This document shows positions 53,701-62,557 of a stretch of DNA of 64,000 nt, piece by piece (the stretch's first letter is position 1; each line of letters starts with the position of its first letter). Origin of the DNA: Antennarius striatus (lineage: Eukaryota; Chordata; Actinopteri; Lophiiformes; Antennariidae); NCBI RefSeq assembly GCF_040054535.1, contig NC_090797.1:11789501-11853500 (forward strand), read 5' to 3'. The position numbers and the translations under genes are program-made. The notes under the pieces were generated by a model that searched no databases, was not told the DNA's origin, and saw only the letters and a list, made by a program, of their open reading frames with translations.

Positions 53701-56700
53701 CAGATGGTCAGTTTCAGGAAATTTTAGTTTTATTTTTAGCACAAAAGCAAAAGAGAGAAATAGCATCACCAGAAATGCCGTTGCTGTGCTTCAGCATGTT
53801 TGAACCCGTTTAAACCGGTCAATAATACCAGTCATTAACATGATAACATGATCACATCAGTACAGCAGCATCATGAGGGTCAAGTTCATTAATTCCTTTA
53901 TAAAGAAAACCCATGAGAACTTGAAACTCTAAAAAAAACAACAAATGTATATCAAGTTTTTGGCTGTTTGAAAAACATTCAGCAGTTTTTCAGACACACA
54001 CACAAATATCTTGACTTCTCATCTTCATCCTTTCAAACCAAACTGAGATCTCTGATTTGTTGGAAAGATGGAGATTTCTCACAAAGAACCATCTTTTTGG
54101 GAGGCAGATGGTGTCACCCCCCCACCCACCCACCCCCACCCCATCCCCGAGGATCAGTCTGATGAGTCATTTAGGTGACTTTCCTCAGGTGAAATGGACA
54201 TGTGTGGGTGAATCAGGGATGACGCCTAACGAGCATCATGGGAGTTCAGAGTCTCTCTCATGCTGCCAGTGTGGGGAGAACGGAGGAGAGGAGGGATTTA
54301 ATCCGTGTTTATGCTTTACTGAGGACAGAGTGTGTGCTTCTGCATGTGTGTGTGTGTGTCTTTCCCATTTCTGCTCATAACTGAGGTAGAAGCTGATTAA
54401 TATTTTACTGATAAACAATAATTGCACAACTCTCCTCAGTGAATAAATGATTTGTTTCACCCCCACCCCACTCTGTTTTATTAAGTTCTATCTCAACACA
54501 GCAGCAAAAGAACAACTCTAAACTGGACTTTCCAGCCAAAAAGATCATCAAAACGCTATTTAAGCATGACTGCCTCATCTAAGAAGCATTCAGCAATAAT
54601 CACCTCATCTTTGTGAAACCGAGAAGGAGGTGAAACAAAGAGACGTTCAAGCTCAGTCACGTTAAGAGTCACGCTTTTAATCTAAATCAAAAGGTTCTCA
54701 TTACCGCCCCGTGGATTATTCGGGACAAGCGAGGGCATTTACATTTAAAGCACATCGTTGATAAAAAGTTTAGCAAAAATATTGATTACAACTACTAGAA
54801 AGTCACTGGTGAACATTACCAGTGGACCAACGCCTGTTCAAGAGGCCTTTGTTCCCTTTACTCATGTTATTATTGCATTGTTCCTTGTATTCCTCCACCA
54901 GTGTCTTCTGGAGAGCATATCCAGAGATAAACAGTTCCTATTTTAATTATTTTTAGAGTGCTAATCCATATATTTGTGAAAGATGTAGTTGACACCAGGG
55001 CAGAAGGAACGACACTTTCAGCCTAGAATAAAACCTGTACAGGTCTGAGAATGCCAGTATGTGTATGTGTGGTTTTTTTGGAGATGAAAAGTTCCTCAAA
55101 GTCAGCGAACAGGTTGTTTGAACTTATCCATTACTCATTTCTCTTAAATCTGGGGGAGTGGGGGGGTTATGTGGAAAAGACGACAAAAAATGCTCCGGGA
55201 TAAAAAAGGAACCAATCACGGAAGGCAGATTGTGTCCAATGGAGGCAGCTAAAGCCTGACACGAGGTGTGACGCCGAGTGAGAAATCACACCGGGAAATG
55301 AATTTTTCCCTTGAGCTTTACATATATATGTAAGCAGAAAAAGTGACAGCTTGGATTATGACAAGCACACGTCTGAGCCGGGCAGGGAGAAGCGTTACGG
55401 TTATATGTAGGATACTTTTGCAAGTATTTGTAGTCTGTAATGGGAAATGGGGAAAAGGAAAGAAGAAATGAACAAAAAGCAAAGTTCCAAAGTTTAGATT
55501 CGGATCCAACAGGGAGTTCTTGCCTGCAGGCATCTTTGGGGGAAGAAGGCATCAATATTTCTTCTTCACCCCAGGGGCCCAGAGCGGTAACACAGTTTAG
55601 CTGAGAAAAGCTCCAATTTTTTTTTTTTTTGGATTTATGTCAAGGCAAGGTGAAAAACACTTTAGGCAAAAGACTTTGCAAGTCAAGGAGACAGTTCACA
55701 GGGTTCATATGTATTCTGATCCTATCCATCCATGTGCCTCAGTGTCAAAGTCTAACAAGCAGATCCATCAGAGACTGACGGGGGACCAGCAATCACCTGC
55801 TGTGAACCTCCGGTCAGGTCTAGCATGTTTTGCCGCTCGGCCGATCACAAATGTGAACCTCACCTTGTTTAAATCGGCGTAACGTAATCTGGCACATTCA
55901 GCGAATTAGAATAATGTTTTGAGTTTGTTTTAATCAGATTGTCTTTGAGTGTCTAGTAACAATTCATTTAAAAAAACAAAAAAACAAAACTACAACAAGA
56001 ACTCTTGAGAACCATATCTGATTGCTTTTCCAGCCTCCCACCACTTTCAACACCGTCACTGAATAAAGTCTTGGCAGAATCAGAAGATGCGATGCTGAGA
56101 AATGTCACTGCAGCATTGGATTCCCAGCGGTCTCACCACCGAAAGCCAGCCGTCACAACTTTAGCTTGACAGCTTTGAATCAGTAGCACGCCTCTTGTTC
56201 TCACCCCGTTTGGCGTTGGACGTCCCCGCAGTGCGACTGTGCCCCGACAATCACCTCTGAATGTCTTTTCCTACGTTTTAATTGAGGCTTTAAGTTTGCA
56301 GAACCCAGATCAGTGGATTTGGCCTCACAAGAACCCACCTGATTTTACCTGAATGTGAATCCGTTAAACTGACTGCGTTGTACTATGAAGACGGACCTAT
56401 GCCAAAGCTTGAACACTATGCAAATGGGAATATTTAAGAACTGGCTTTCAAGTATTCTCTGTGTTCTTGCATGGATATCTAAATTCCAGACCATCAGTGA
56501 GACCAGAGTTCTGTCCGTACTCTTTAAATGACCTACTATATGATTGGCAGGGTCCGTTCTTACCTATCTAGGTCTCCTTGCACCTCTTTGCTGCCTCTCT
56601 GGGATATTTCTCGAGAAGAAGCCACGTCTGAAGCTCGGACTGCGTTTCGCGTGTACAGATGGAGGCCGCCATCTGTTAGGTATCTGTATGAAAAGAACCA

Positions 56701-58113
56701 ATTAGAGGAAAGACATGTCTACTAAATATTTCCTTTTATTTAATGAATGAAAAGCAACAGATTTAAAGGAAACCAACAGAGAGATCATCGATTTGATTAA
56801 TGAGCAGTATTAGGACTGCATGAGCATTTTATGAACTCATCAAAAGGAGCATTTTTAAATGAGTATTTATACAGGAGGTATCAGCCAATAACGCTTTATA
56901 AGCACAACCCACCTTGTTCCAGCCATTTACTGTTACTGAATGAAAATCAGAAGCCCTCACATGCTCTGCTATTACCTTTAGCAGGAGATGCTGACTTTTT
57001 TTATTTATTGTGGTAATCTGAAGTATTGTTTTTCCAAGGACCACACATGACAAAGCGACGCTAGCAGGTTATTTGTAAGGAGACAGATGTGTAAGGCCTT
57101 GACAACTCCATTGAACACAGCTAACGGGGAATTTCAAGGCATTTTTCAAATAAATGAGGTAAGCATTGTGACACTGGATCAAAATATACTACTCGGGTTC
57201 ATTATCCTTCAAACCCAATGGCTTTTAAAGTAGTGTTCCAAGTGGAATAAATGTTGTGACAGGCTGGTCTAAATTAAAGCCGACATGTTCTGCTTCATAC
57301 AGTAAAGCTCAGTATTGTTATCAACATGAAGGTTTTAAATTTCTAAATAATGTGTCCAGTGTGTTAGAAGACTGGAACATAGCTAACTACCCACTAGGAC
57401 AATTTGGTTGAAACTACAGTGTTCGCTGTCTAATTCAAACAAAGCCTGCCTTAACTCAGACTGTACATAAGTTACTAACATAGCTATAAGGCTTACATAA
57501 CAGTAATATGAAATACAACTATACAAATTAATCATTAATGATAAAAAAAATAATGATATGTCTCTAATGGCTGCTCGCCTGAAGGGGGTGCTGTACACAA
57601 ACCTGGAGGGGTCGGCGTGCCCGCTGTAGCGCCCCGTGGTGGTGCCAGCGCTCGTGGTGCTCGCCCTGGGTGAAGCGTAGCTGCTGGGCATCGAGGGGGC
57701 GTCGCCTGCCTGGAGACGTGGGGTTTGTTGTGATTGGCCCAGTCGCCAGGCCATGGGGGAGGAGCGGGCAGTGAGGGCTGGTAGACTCCGCCCATTGACC
57801 TCGGTGGTTACCGTCGTGTCGAAGGTGGTTTCTAACGTACTGAAGAAGAGGCAGAAGAGAGAACGCAGGATTACATTTCCGGACAAAAACTGATCCCTGT
57901 CAGTGTGACATTTTCTGACCACGTCCATCACTTAGTAGAGGCCAAGTTTGGGAGAAGTACCTCTAATGGACAAAAGACATCAAAGTCATCAAATCAAGCT
58001 GAGTGAAGGTCAAATCATCCTGCTGGAAAGATCAGTCATCATTTAAATAGAGAGCTGTCTGCATCAGCTGAAAGCCTCCTCCTTCAAGTCGCATGTGGTT
58101 TCTTCAAATATCG

Positions 58114-58187
<74 letters not shown>

Positions 58188-59231
58188 TTGCAGGGTGACC
58201 TTCCTAAAGTGCTGTTTCTTCCAGTGTGTTAACTTGTGAAGGCTCCCTGGTGAACACATCTCAGAGCATCATGCTGCATCACAGATGGAGGGAGAAAGAC
58301 ACCCATGGTCTGTCTCATCAAGTGTATTTTGGAATAAACATGTTTGAAATAGTACAGAAATTTGAATCAGATGCAAATACTGTCAGTGCAAGATCAGCTG
58401 AGAATGTAGAGCTGTATAGTTGCTGTTACAATAATACAAGTCACGGCATCAACCTGATGGAGGGATGCAAACAGGACCGACTCACAAGCCTCCGTATCCT
58501 CCAGCGACGAACATGAAAGATGATGGAACACAAACTTACTGTATCTTTAGGGGGATAACGCGTCTTTCAGTCTGGGTTGTTACACCAAATGAAGCTGATC
58601 CATTTTTACACTATGCTTGGCAGCACCGGTGCCTCGCTGGAGCGCTCTCTACTGGGAACAAGAGTGAACTACACTCACAGGATGAGAGGCAGAAGCCAGG
58701 CTGCTCTGATCCAATTCATGATCAGAGATATTGGTACATACAAGACTAAAGACTTGAGGCTTTACATTTCCCATTTGTATACCAACAGCCTGTTGACTAG
58801 AGCTATAGACTAGTTATTTAATGTTCAGTCAGTTATGATTTTTGCAAGTTTATACACTAAACTGTAGTATTATAAGCACATTCAATCTAATAGGAGCGTT
58901 TTTGTTGCTGTGAAAGAAATGGTGCTGGTGATGGAGCAGGACAGCAGCTGGACATGTGGGCTGAGGTCCCCATTTAAAACGCCTGCCTCTACATGAAAGT
59001 CTTTGGATTTGAAACGCAATGACATATAAAAGCAGTCTCACACATAGTAGACAGAGGTGTGGCATCAGCTGTGTGTGGTGTGTGTGTGTGTGTGTGTGTG
59101 TGTGTCTGTGTGGGGTGAGAAAGGACGCCTGTGACGCCATCACGACGACACTGTCAGCAAAGTTCACAACACATCTCTATCAACACCTTCAGAGGGTCAC
59201 ACATGCATGAGCTCAGAGATACACACAACAC

Positions 59232-59262
<31 letters not shown>

Positions 59263-62200
59263 GGGGGGGGGGCAGAGGGGGGGATGAGAAGCTGAATAGA
59301 ACAAACACCAGAATCTTATCCGACAAGCAATCACGGCCTAATGTGGAAATATAGAAATCAATTCACCACGGTATAGGAAGAAGAATCATTTAACTATTGG
59401 TTCACAATGCAGCTCGCTAAATCAGCTTATCTTTATCTCTAGGCAGCAGATGAGAGAAAAAAAACCACAAAAAAAACCAGGGACGGCGTCTGTGTGTGTG
59501 TGATAAATGAGCATGTAGACTGAAGCGTAAGATTCTGAAACAGACCGTATAACATCTGCACGTTGCCAGTTTAATGCCCACACATCATTAGCAGTCTCAT
59601 AATCTGTGCATTATTGCATTATTATATCTGATCACATTTCCAATCACCTCTGCTGCTTTTTTTTTTTTAATCTTTATTTCATCAAAATAGCTGGTATAGA
59701 GCAGAACAAAAAAAGAAAAATAATCCTAACAGAGGGAGACCGTTGTGTTCAGTCAAAAGCTCAGCAGGACCAAAGTCCAGGCCGACGGAGGAGGACTGGG
59801 TGTTACTGAGCATCGGTAAAATGAATAGAGAAAGCGTTAAACACGTATTTCAGATGGATGTTCATTCACTGAGTTCTGCTGCATCACTCTGAAGGCTCTG
59901 TCGAAATCTTTCCACGCTTTTTCATGTTCTTCTTTCACGTCTTGTGGTCATATATGTAGTCCTAAACTGCTGACTGAAGCTCAGTCTCCTGTTGCTCCAG
60001 TAACCATCATCCCCGTGTGAGTACGCTCTGCAGCTTAAAACAAAGACCGCGACGATGTTCATCATCATCATCATAGTTTTCCCTTCAACCGTAAATCAAT
60101 GCTGTCTCTTAGTCTGGAGAACAGCTAAGGAAATTAAATGATTCAGATCAATACAGACTGGAGGCCTCCCCCCCAAAAAAACAACTGAATCTCATTGTGA
60201 TGGTTGCTGCATCAAAGATCGATGAATGAGAAAGTTTGGAGTTTCAAGATTTATGGAAATTTAACTTCAGAGCAGAGGATTTTCAGCTCCTCTGCCACCT
60301 GGATGGCTCGACGAAGAGTCCACATACACGCAGGATGAGTGACTTGGGCTAAATCACACAGTACTTTGATTTGTTGGCTGTATTTTACAAAAATCGAACA
60401 CTCGATTTGATCTGTCAGGAACTAAAAAGAAAGAAAGTGAGAATGGAGTTGAATTTGGAGATGAGAGAATATTCACGGTTCTGCAAAAAAAAATAATCTG
60501 TTGAATTCAATGGTTACTGATGTGAATTATTCCACCATCAAATATTGCCAAGTTAATGACAATAGCGTACTCCATCTGTGTAATCATTGATAACACATGA
60601 AGTAACCATGGCTACCTCTAGAGGAAACAGCACTGACTGCAAGTGGGCTGGACTTCTCTGCTTTCAGAGCCCTGCAGGACGATGAACAACCGGCCTGCAG
60701 AAATGTGTTCATCGAGTCATTGAGCTGATTAACTGATAGTAAGAAGATATTTTTTTCAAATTATTGATTTTGGATGATCTTAGCTTTGATATCTATTGCT
60801 CTTTAATAGTCACTAATAGCAAGACAGGCTTTCATTACATTAGGCCGACAAGGCTTCTGAACTACAAACACCATGAGGGCAGGCAGCAACAAAAATAGGG
60901 GAAAAAAAAAGTTTCTGATTAATCATTGATCCATTTTGATGTTTATCACATTGACGGATTCAGTTTATCCATTTCTAATAGAGTCAAAAACATCAGGATT
61001 GAGTTGTTTCCTGTTCTTGTATCGTCTTTTCAAAAAACGCATGGTCTGATGACCTCTACTATGTCTGCTCCAGTATAACTGATGGAACGCGTGAGGTCAC
61101 AGTTTAATGGTGATTACGTTCATTCATTATCTAGGGGCGACAACAGGACAGTCCAGACAGACTTTTGTGATGGACACGAGTGGAATTTATATTCATAAAA
61201 ATTTCCATGAAATCCAACGGTTGAATAGACCTGCTGCTACCTTAAATGAGTATTTTTTTCCATTTCATACAGACTGTTCCTGTGTCTCTGGTGTAAATGA
61301 GACCTGAAAACCAATCAAACACCTCATATCCCAAATGAATGGTTCCCATTTGAACAGAAGTAGTGGTGGGACAATGGCGCTGTATTGATCGCACCTGACT
61401 CGGAGTCCTTTGGGGGGGGGGGAAATGAACAAAAAGAAGTAGAAAACAAATACTTCACATGCATGCCCACAGACTACCATCTGTCTTGGCTGTCAGCAGC
61501 TCGGCCACCATCTTCCTCAGCAAATGGAGCAAAACACACAAAATAATAGACTGAGGGAGGAGAAGAGGGACGATCCGGGTCCCTTGCCGAGGGAGATGAC
61601 GTTAGCCAACGGTTATCACTTCGTCTTCCTCTGAACTCAGGCCCTACGCTGCAGCCCATGGCTCACAAATGGAATTGTCCATCAATTCCGGAATGCCATT
61701 ACACATGTCCCAGCTGGTGAGGAAGTGATGTTTTTTAATTAAATCCAGGAAGCATTGGATAACGTGGCATCATAATAATAGAGAGAAGCTCATTAATAGC
61801 TGGAGACACATCTCCCTGTGTGATAAACTGCATAAGGCGAGCCAGAGATGCTAAAATCAGAGCTAATGTTATTCTAGGACGAACCACGAACGGAGAAGCG
61901 GCCGTCAGATTTTGCTGTTGAGACAGAAAAACTGATCGCGAAAGGAAATGTTATTGTTCTTCACTTTTCGGGTCATTTATTTCTTAACAAATGACACGTC
62001 GCAAGGAAATGAATGAAATACTGTAGGTCTCAGAGTCAGACTTGCCTTGCATTACATCAGTTTAATAACATACACGGGCTGCAGGTTCCTGATGAGATAA
62101 CGTCTGGCGGAGAGAATTAATTTATGCATCTAAATGAACCTATGAACGCCTTGAACAACACGGAGAGGGGATCTAGAGGCACACTCAAGAGCAGCAAAGA

Positions 62201-62557
62201 GGCAAAAACTTGATCGGCTTCTTAATCCAGACCTGCTTCTGATCCTTCTCTTATCCCACCTTTTTCTGCAGAAGCTTTCACTAGAAACTCAGCTGAGACT
62301 CGCCAGACATCAAACTGTGAAGGACACATCCCATCCTTGGCAGATGAAATCAATCTCTTATCCTTTGTGTGTATGTGTCAGTAAATATCCTCACTAAACC
62401 AATGTATTATTCTAGATTAGTAATGGGTAATACCATTTATGAGCCTACCTGTGGCTGATCTGTGTCCCCCGTAAACTGGACATGGTCTCTTCCAGGTTCT
62501 GCCGCAGGTCAGCGATGTTCTTCACCGTCCTCATGCGTCTCGTCTCAGGATCCTCTC
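20436..62557 (-). CDS. nav2: Neuron navigator 2 (NAV2), C-terminal two thirds, 30 coding exons
   Basis: Neuron navigators (vertebrate UNC-53 homologues) bind microtubule plus ends and steer axon and cell outgrowth; NAV2 is retinoic-acid responsive and has an AAA+ ATPase domain. Thirty exons, listed one by one below, have compatible phases throughout and sum to about 1,643 residues plus stop. Human NAV2 has about 2,490, so the N-terminal part with the CH domain lies past the right edge. Order of parts: Ser-rich microtubule-binding region (exons V1-V11), coiled coil (V12-V15), basic linker (V16-V18), second coiled coil (V19-V20), AAA+ module (V21-V29) and a conserved tail ending LDSSLESAL (V30). 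NAV2 is preferred over NAV3 because of LIGSIGVSGKTKWD, SPNLELHHNFR, MDVEGSRVWF, SLVPYLLEA and SSTQSCDSDSTSHH. Fish carry two copies (nav2a and nav2b); I cannot tell which. No frameshift or stop interrupts it. Confidence 0.88.
20564..20602. repeat. Imperfect CA repeat
   Basis: Interrupted CA run directly upstream of the last NAV2 exon, in its acceptor region (TG-rich on the sense strand). It could affect splicing efficiency if its length varies. Confidence 0.8.
22011..22214 (-). CDS. nav2: NAV2 exon V29
   Basis: 68 codons with WEDPSKWVSDTYPWSA and LLQLRPEDVGYDGY, ending SDTEGDPL. Confidence 0.95.
22252..22275. repeat. Interstitial telomere-like (TTAGGG) repeat
   Basis: Three to four GGGTTA units in the short intron between NAV2 exons V28 and V29. 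Confidence 0.8.
22300..22440. mobile_element. Palindromic MITE-like element, copy B
   Basis: Shares GGCGCACTGGATTATAAGG and GTGCGCCTTATAGTGCGG with copies A and C. It lies close to exon V28. Confidence 0.65.
22451..22569 (-). CDS. nav2: NAV2 exon V28
   Basis: Encodes PRLFLSCPMDVEGSRVWFTD and SLVPYLLEAVREGLQ, favouring NAV2 over NAV3. Confidence 0.95.
22675..22871 (-). CDS. nav2: NAV2 exon V27
   Basis: Encodes WVLCTNHTEPVKGFLGRFLR, with the Arg-rich end RKL in the region of the arginine finger, then IIDWIPKTWQHLNSFLEAH. Confidence 0.96.
23341..23412 (-). CDS. nav2: NAV2 exon V26 (sensor 1)
   Basis: Encodes PYVIGTMNQGVSSSPNLELH; the Asn of GTMNQ is in the sensor-1 position. Confidence 0.95.
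23521..23675 (-). CDS. nav2: NAV2 exon V25 (Walker B)
   Basis: Encodes RQYLSNLAERC, the Walker B strand TVVILDNLHH (Asn in place of the usual catalytic Glu) and DIFNGFLNCKYHK. Confidence 0.96.
23828..24088. mobile_element. Palindromic MITE-like element, copy C (best ends)
   Basis: Near-perfect inverted ends ACAGTATTTTCTGCAC...GTGCGGAAAATACTGT, about 27 bp each, with a tandem core of GGATTATAA units. It lies between NAV2 exons V24 and V25. No open frame. Confidence 0.75.
24249..24484 (-). CDS. nav2: NAV2 exon V24 (Walker A)
   Basis: Encodes DTLIPKAIIQRYLNLLMEHR and the P-loop SGPSGTGKS, followed by the helix FLAAKLAQYI. Nucleotide-binding core of the AAA+ domain. Confidence 0.96.
24602..24770 (-). 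CDS. nav2: NAV2 exon V23
   Basis: Encodes EYVFRVDPLTSLGLSSDSI and LPELLPCGYLVGDNN. Confidence 0.95.
25338..25433 (-). CDS. nav2: NAV2 exon V22
   Basis: Encodes QEYLIGSIGVSGKTKWDVLD and GVIRRLFK, a NAV2-like stretch. Confidence 0.95.
25525..25622 (-). CDS. nav2: NAV2 exon V21
   Basis: Encodes DILLDDGYEGNLRKEGRS then VRIVATISAG, entry to the AAA+ region. Confidence 0.93.
26402..26441. repeat. (TG)n microsatellite
   Basis: Interrupted TG run in the NAV2 intron between V20 and V21. Confidence 0.9.
26826..27012 (-). CDS. nav2: NAV2 exon V20
   Basis: Encodes NEIEALKAENDRLKSS, a Thr/Ser/Pro linker, and LGLSLNNLNITDTIMS. Confidence 0.93.
27338..27491 (-). CDS. nav2: NAV2 exon V19 (second coiled coil)
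   Basis: Encodes LQLKNELREKELKLTDIRLE then ALSSAHHLDQIREAMNRMQ. Confidence 0.95.
27826..27873. promoter_or_regulatory. Promoter-like motif cluster inside NAV2
   Basis: Within 48 bp lie an ETS box (ACTTCCGG, 27826-27833), a CCAAT box (27844-27848) and a palindromic E-box (TCACGTGA, 27866-27873). CpG steps are locally dense in an otherwise CpG-poor intron (V18-V19). The combination is that of a housekeeping-type promoter. Which transcript it drives, if any, is unknown. Confidence 0.4.
28770..28936 (-). CDS. nav2: NAV2 exon V18
   Basis: Encodes LRSSFKQAFSKKKTKSQSSH, EEMTDSLPSSPKL and a Ser/Thr-rich end. Confidence 0.95.
29358..29381 (-). CDS. nav2: NAV2 exon V17 (24-bp microexon)
   Basis: Encodes VADSIPAQ, in phase 0 at both ends, so it can be skipped without a frameshift. 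TGC lies just upstream of the acceptor (TTCTGCATCTCCAG), the arrangement used by SRRM4 for neural microexons. Confidence 0.85.
30220..30480. promoter_or_regulatory. Candidate intronic enhancer with paired octamers
   Basis: Two perfect POU octamers, ATGCAAAT at 30233-30240 and its reverse ATTTGCAT at 30273-30280, face each other 32 bp apart with a homeodomain-type AATAATT between. It lies in the NAV2 intron between V16 and V17. Function is inference. Confidence 0.35.
31412..31536 (-). CDS. nav2: NAV2 exon V16
   Basis: Encodes DLRIRRQHSSESMSSINSA and ends in six lysines plus SW. Confidence 0.95.
32309..32420 (-). CDS. nav2: NAV2 exon V15 (coiled coil)
   Basis: Encodes ESELAELRETIETLKTQN and ends GPDHLQR. 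Read-through past the donor gives GNGTTAG, see findings. Confidence 0.94.
32962..33045 (-). CDS. nav2: NAV2 exon V14 (coiled coil)
   Basis: Encodes SHLVAAFEKSLSNMTCRL then QSLTMTAEQK, 28 codons in phase 0. Confidence 0.95.
34584..34971. mobile_element. Non-autonomous hAT-like element, copy 3 (left-truncated)
   Basis: Matches copies 1 and 2 from the AACTACTCCTTAATGTTA block to the end CTTTGACACATGTGCTG. The left terminus is missing. NAV2 intron V13-V14. Confidence 0.75.
35645..35664. repeat. (CA)n microsatellite
   Basis: Ten CA units in the NAV2 intron V13-V14. Confidence 0.9.
35851..35928 (-). CDS. nav2: NAV2 exon V13 (coiled coil)
   Basis: Encodes QIRKLRRELDASQEKVATLT and SQLAAN, start of the heptad-rich coiled coil. 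Confidence 0.95.
37115..37138 (-). CDS. nav2: NAV2 exon V12 (24-bp microexon)
   Basis: Encodes TEEKAHSE between consensus CAG and GTAAGG borders. It matches the PEEKCQSE-like stretch of other NAVs, so it is probably constitutive. Confidence 0.9.
38097..38149 (-). CDS. nav2: NAV2 exon V11 (53 bp)
   Basis: Encodes VHGSSLSLVSSTSSLYSA across the junction; near-invariant in NAV proteins. Confidence 0.94.
38445..38639 (-). CDS. nav2: NAV2 exon V10
   Basis: Encodes SPTNISQYNLPPG, DSFDLYGEG and SRSGSFRDSTDE. Confidence 0.92.
38700..38945. repeat. (ATT)n microsatellite and ATT/AAT-rich palindromic tract
   Basis: About 17 perfect ATT units are followed by 190 bp of mixed ATT, AAT and ACA triplets able to fold on themselves. 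It begins 60 bp upstream of NAV2 exon V10 on the sense strand. Confidence 0.92.
39674..39831 (-). CDS. nav2: NAV2 exon V9
   Basis: Encodes KEWLRSHSTGGLQDTGSQSP and ends KYHYSNL. Confidence 0.92.
41349..41390 (-). CDS. nav2: NAV2 exon V8 (42 bp)
   Basis: Small exon encoding MPLDRNTLPKKGL plus a split Arg. The motif DRNTLPKKGLRY is conserved in NAV2 and NAV3. Confidence 0.92.
42136..42561 (-). CDS. nav2: NAV2 exon V7
   Basis: 141 codons from LFGTKASSKASSPGTP through SPLYGKTPDL to RTGSVKSTLSEG. Serine-rich. Confidence 0.93.
43644..44364 (-). CDS. nav2: NAV2 exon V6 (large Ser/Lys-rich exon)
   Basis: 239 codons, with KTDDAKASEKGKAPSK, RSPSDAGKSSGDEGKKP, LQYRSLPRPAKSS, VNQTDKEK and SKYPDIASPTFR. 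It is low-complexity and basic, as expected of the microtubule-binding middle region. Confidence 0.94.
45090..45393 (-). CDS. nav2: NAV2 exon V5
   Basis: 101 codons with WAGAEDLKKVEEELEAS and the invariant QTGSWRRGMTAQVGIT. Ends LKTP plus one base, completing Gly with the next exon. Confidence 0.93.
45658..45712. repeat. (CA)n microsatellite
   Basis: CA run with a few CT interruptions, NAV2 intron V4-V5. A separate 12-base C run lies at about 45950-45961. Confidence 0.9.
46013..46136 (-). CDS. nav2: NAV2 exon V4
   Basis: Encodes WDDSSSVSSGLSDTLDN followed by ISTDDVNTP, one of the best conserved NAV motifs. Confidence 0.95.
46137..56563 (-). other. nav2: Large NAV2 intron (V3-V4), about 10.4 kb
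   Basis: No further coding exon is supported. It contains a partial palindromic MITE (46299-46345), the GC-rich block with a strong donor at 50532-50830, and poly-A/T runs. Otherwise it is AT-rich unique-looking sequence, the usual setting for regulatory elements in this gene. Confidence 0.7.
50532..50578 (-). promoter_or_regulatory. nav2: Possible alternative first exon of NAV2 (internal promoter)
   Basis: A strong donor (CAGGAG/GTGAGT) ends a GC- and purine-rich block (50520-50830) in an otherwise AT-rich 10-kb intron. As an internal exon it would shift the frame to a stop after V3. Spliced to V4 from its own promoter it would be a 5' UTR, with the first in-frame Met in exon V5 (EASMDPSS). 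Low certainty. Confidence 0.3.
56564..56683 (-). CDS. nav2: NAV2 exon V3
   Basis: Encodes YLTDGGLHLYTR...EVQGDLD and joins V4 to make DSWDDSSS, as in NAV2. The usual PGYMSDGDVL block that precedes it in mammals was not found. Confidence 0.85.
   Translation of the reverse strand: MPNRWRPPSVHAKRSPSFRRGFFSRNIPERQQRGARRPR
57579..57839 (-). CDS. nav2: NAV2 exon V2 (two possible donors)
   Basis: Encodes LETTFDTTVTTEVNGRS, WRLGQ and LQAGDAPSM, all NAV2 landmarks. The exon can end at a weak GT donor (exon to 57603) or eight codons later at a GC donor, CAG/GCGAGC (exon to 57579). The longer form keeps RFVYSTPFR, which resembles the conserved RYVYSAPLRR of NAV2, so I prefer it. Both keep the frame. 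Confidence 0.8.
57840..62448 (-). other. nav2: NAV2 intron V1-V2, about 4.6 kb
   Basis: Contains TG microsatellites at 58114-58184, 59072-59113 and 59231-59262. TAAT- and octamer-like motifs occur around 61680-62160. No exon recognised. Confidence 0.65.
58114..58184. repeat. (TG)n microsatellite
   Basis: About 35 uninterrupted TG units, the longest dinucleotide run in the window. Confidence 0.95.
62449..62557 (-). CDS. nav2: NAV2 exon V1
   Basis: First exon visible, entered in phase 1 after a T14-AAG acceptor. Encodes KNIADLRQNLEETMSSLRG and ends TQISH plus two bases. It matches the conserved NAV stretch ahead of TTFDTTVTTE. Confidence 0.92.
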
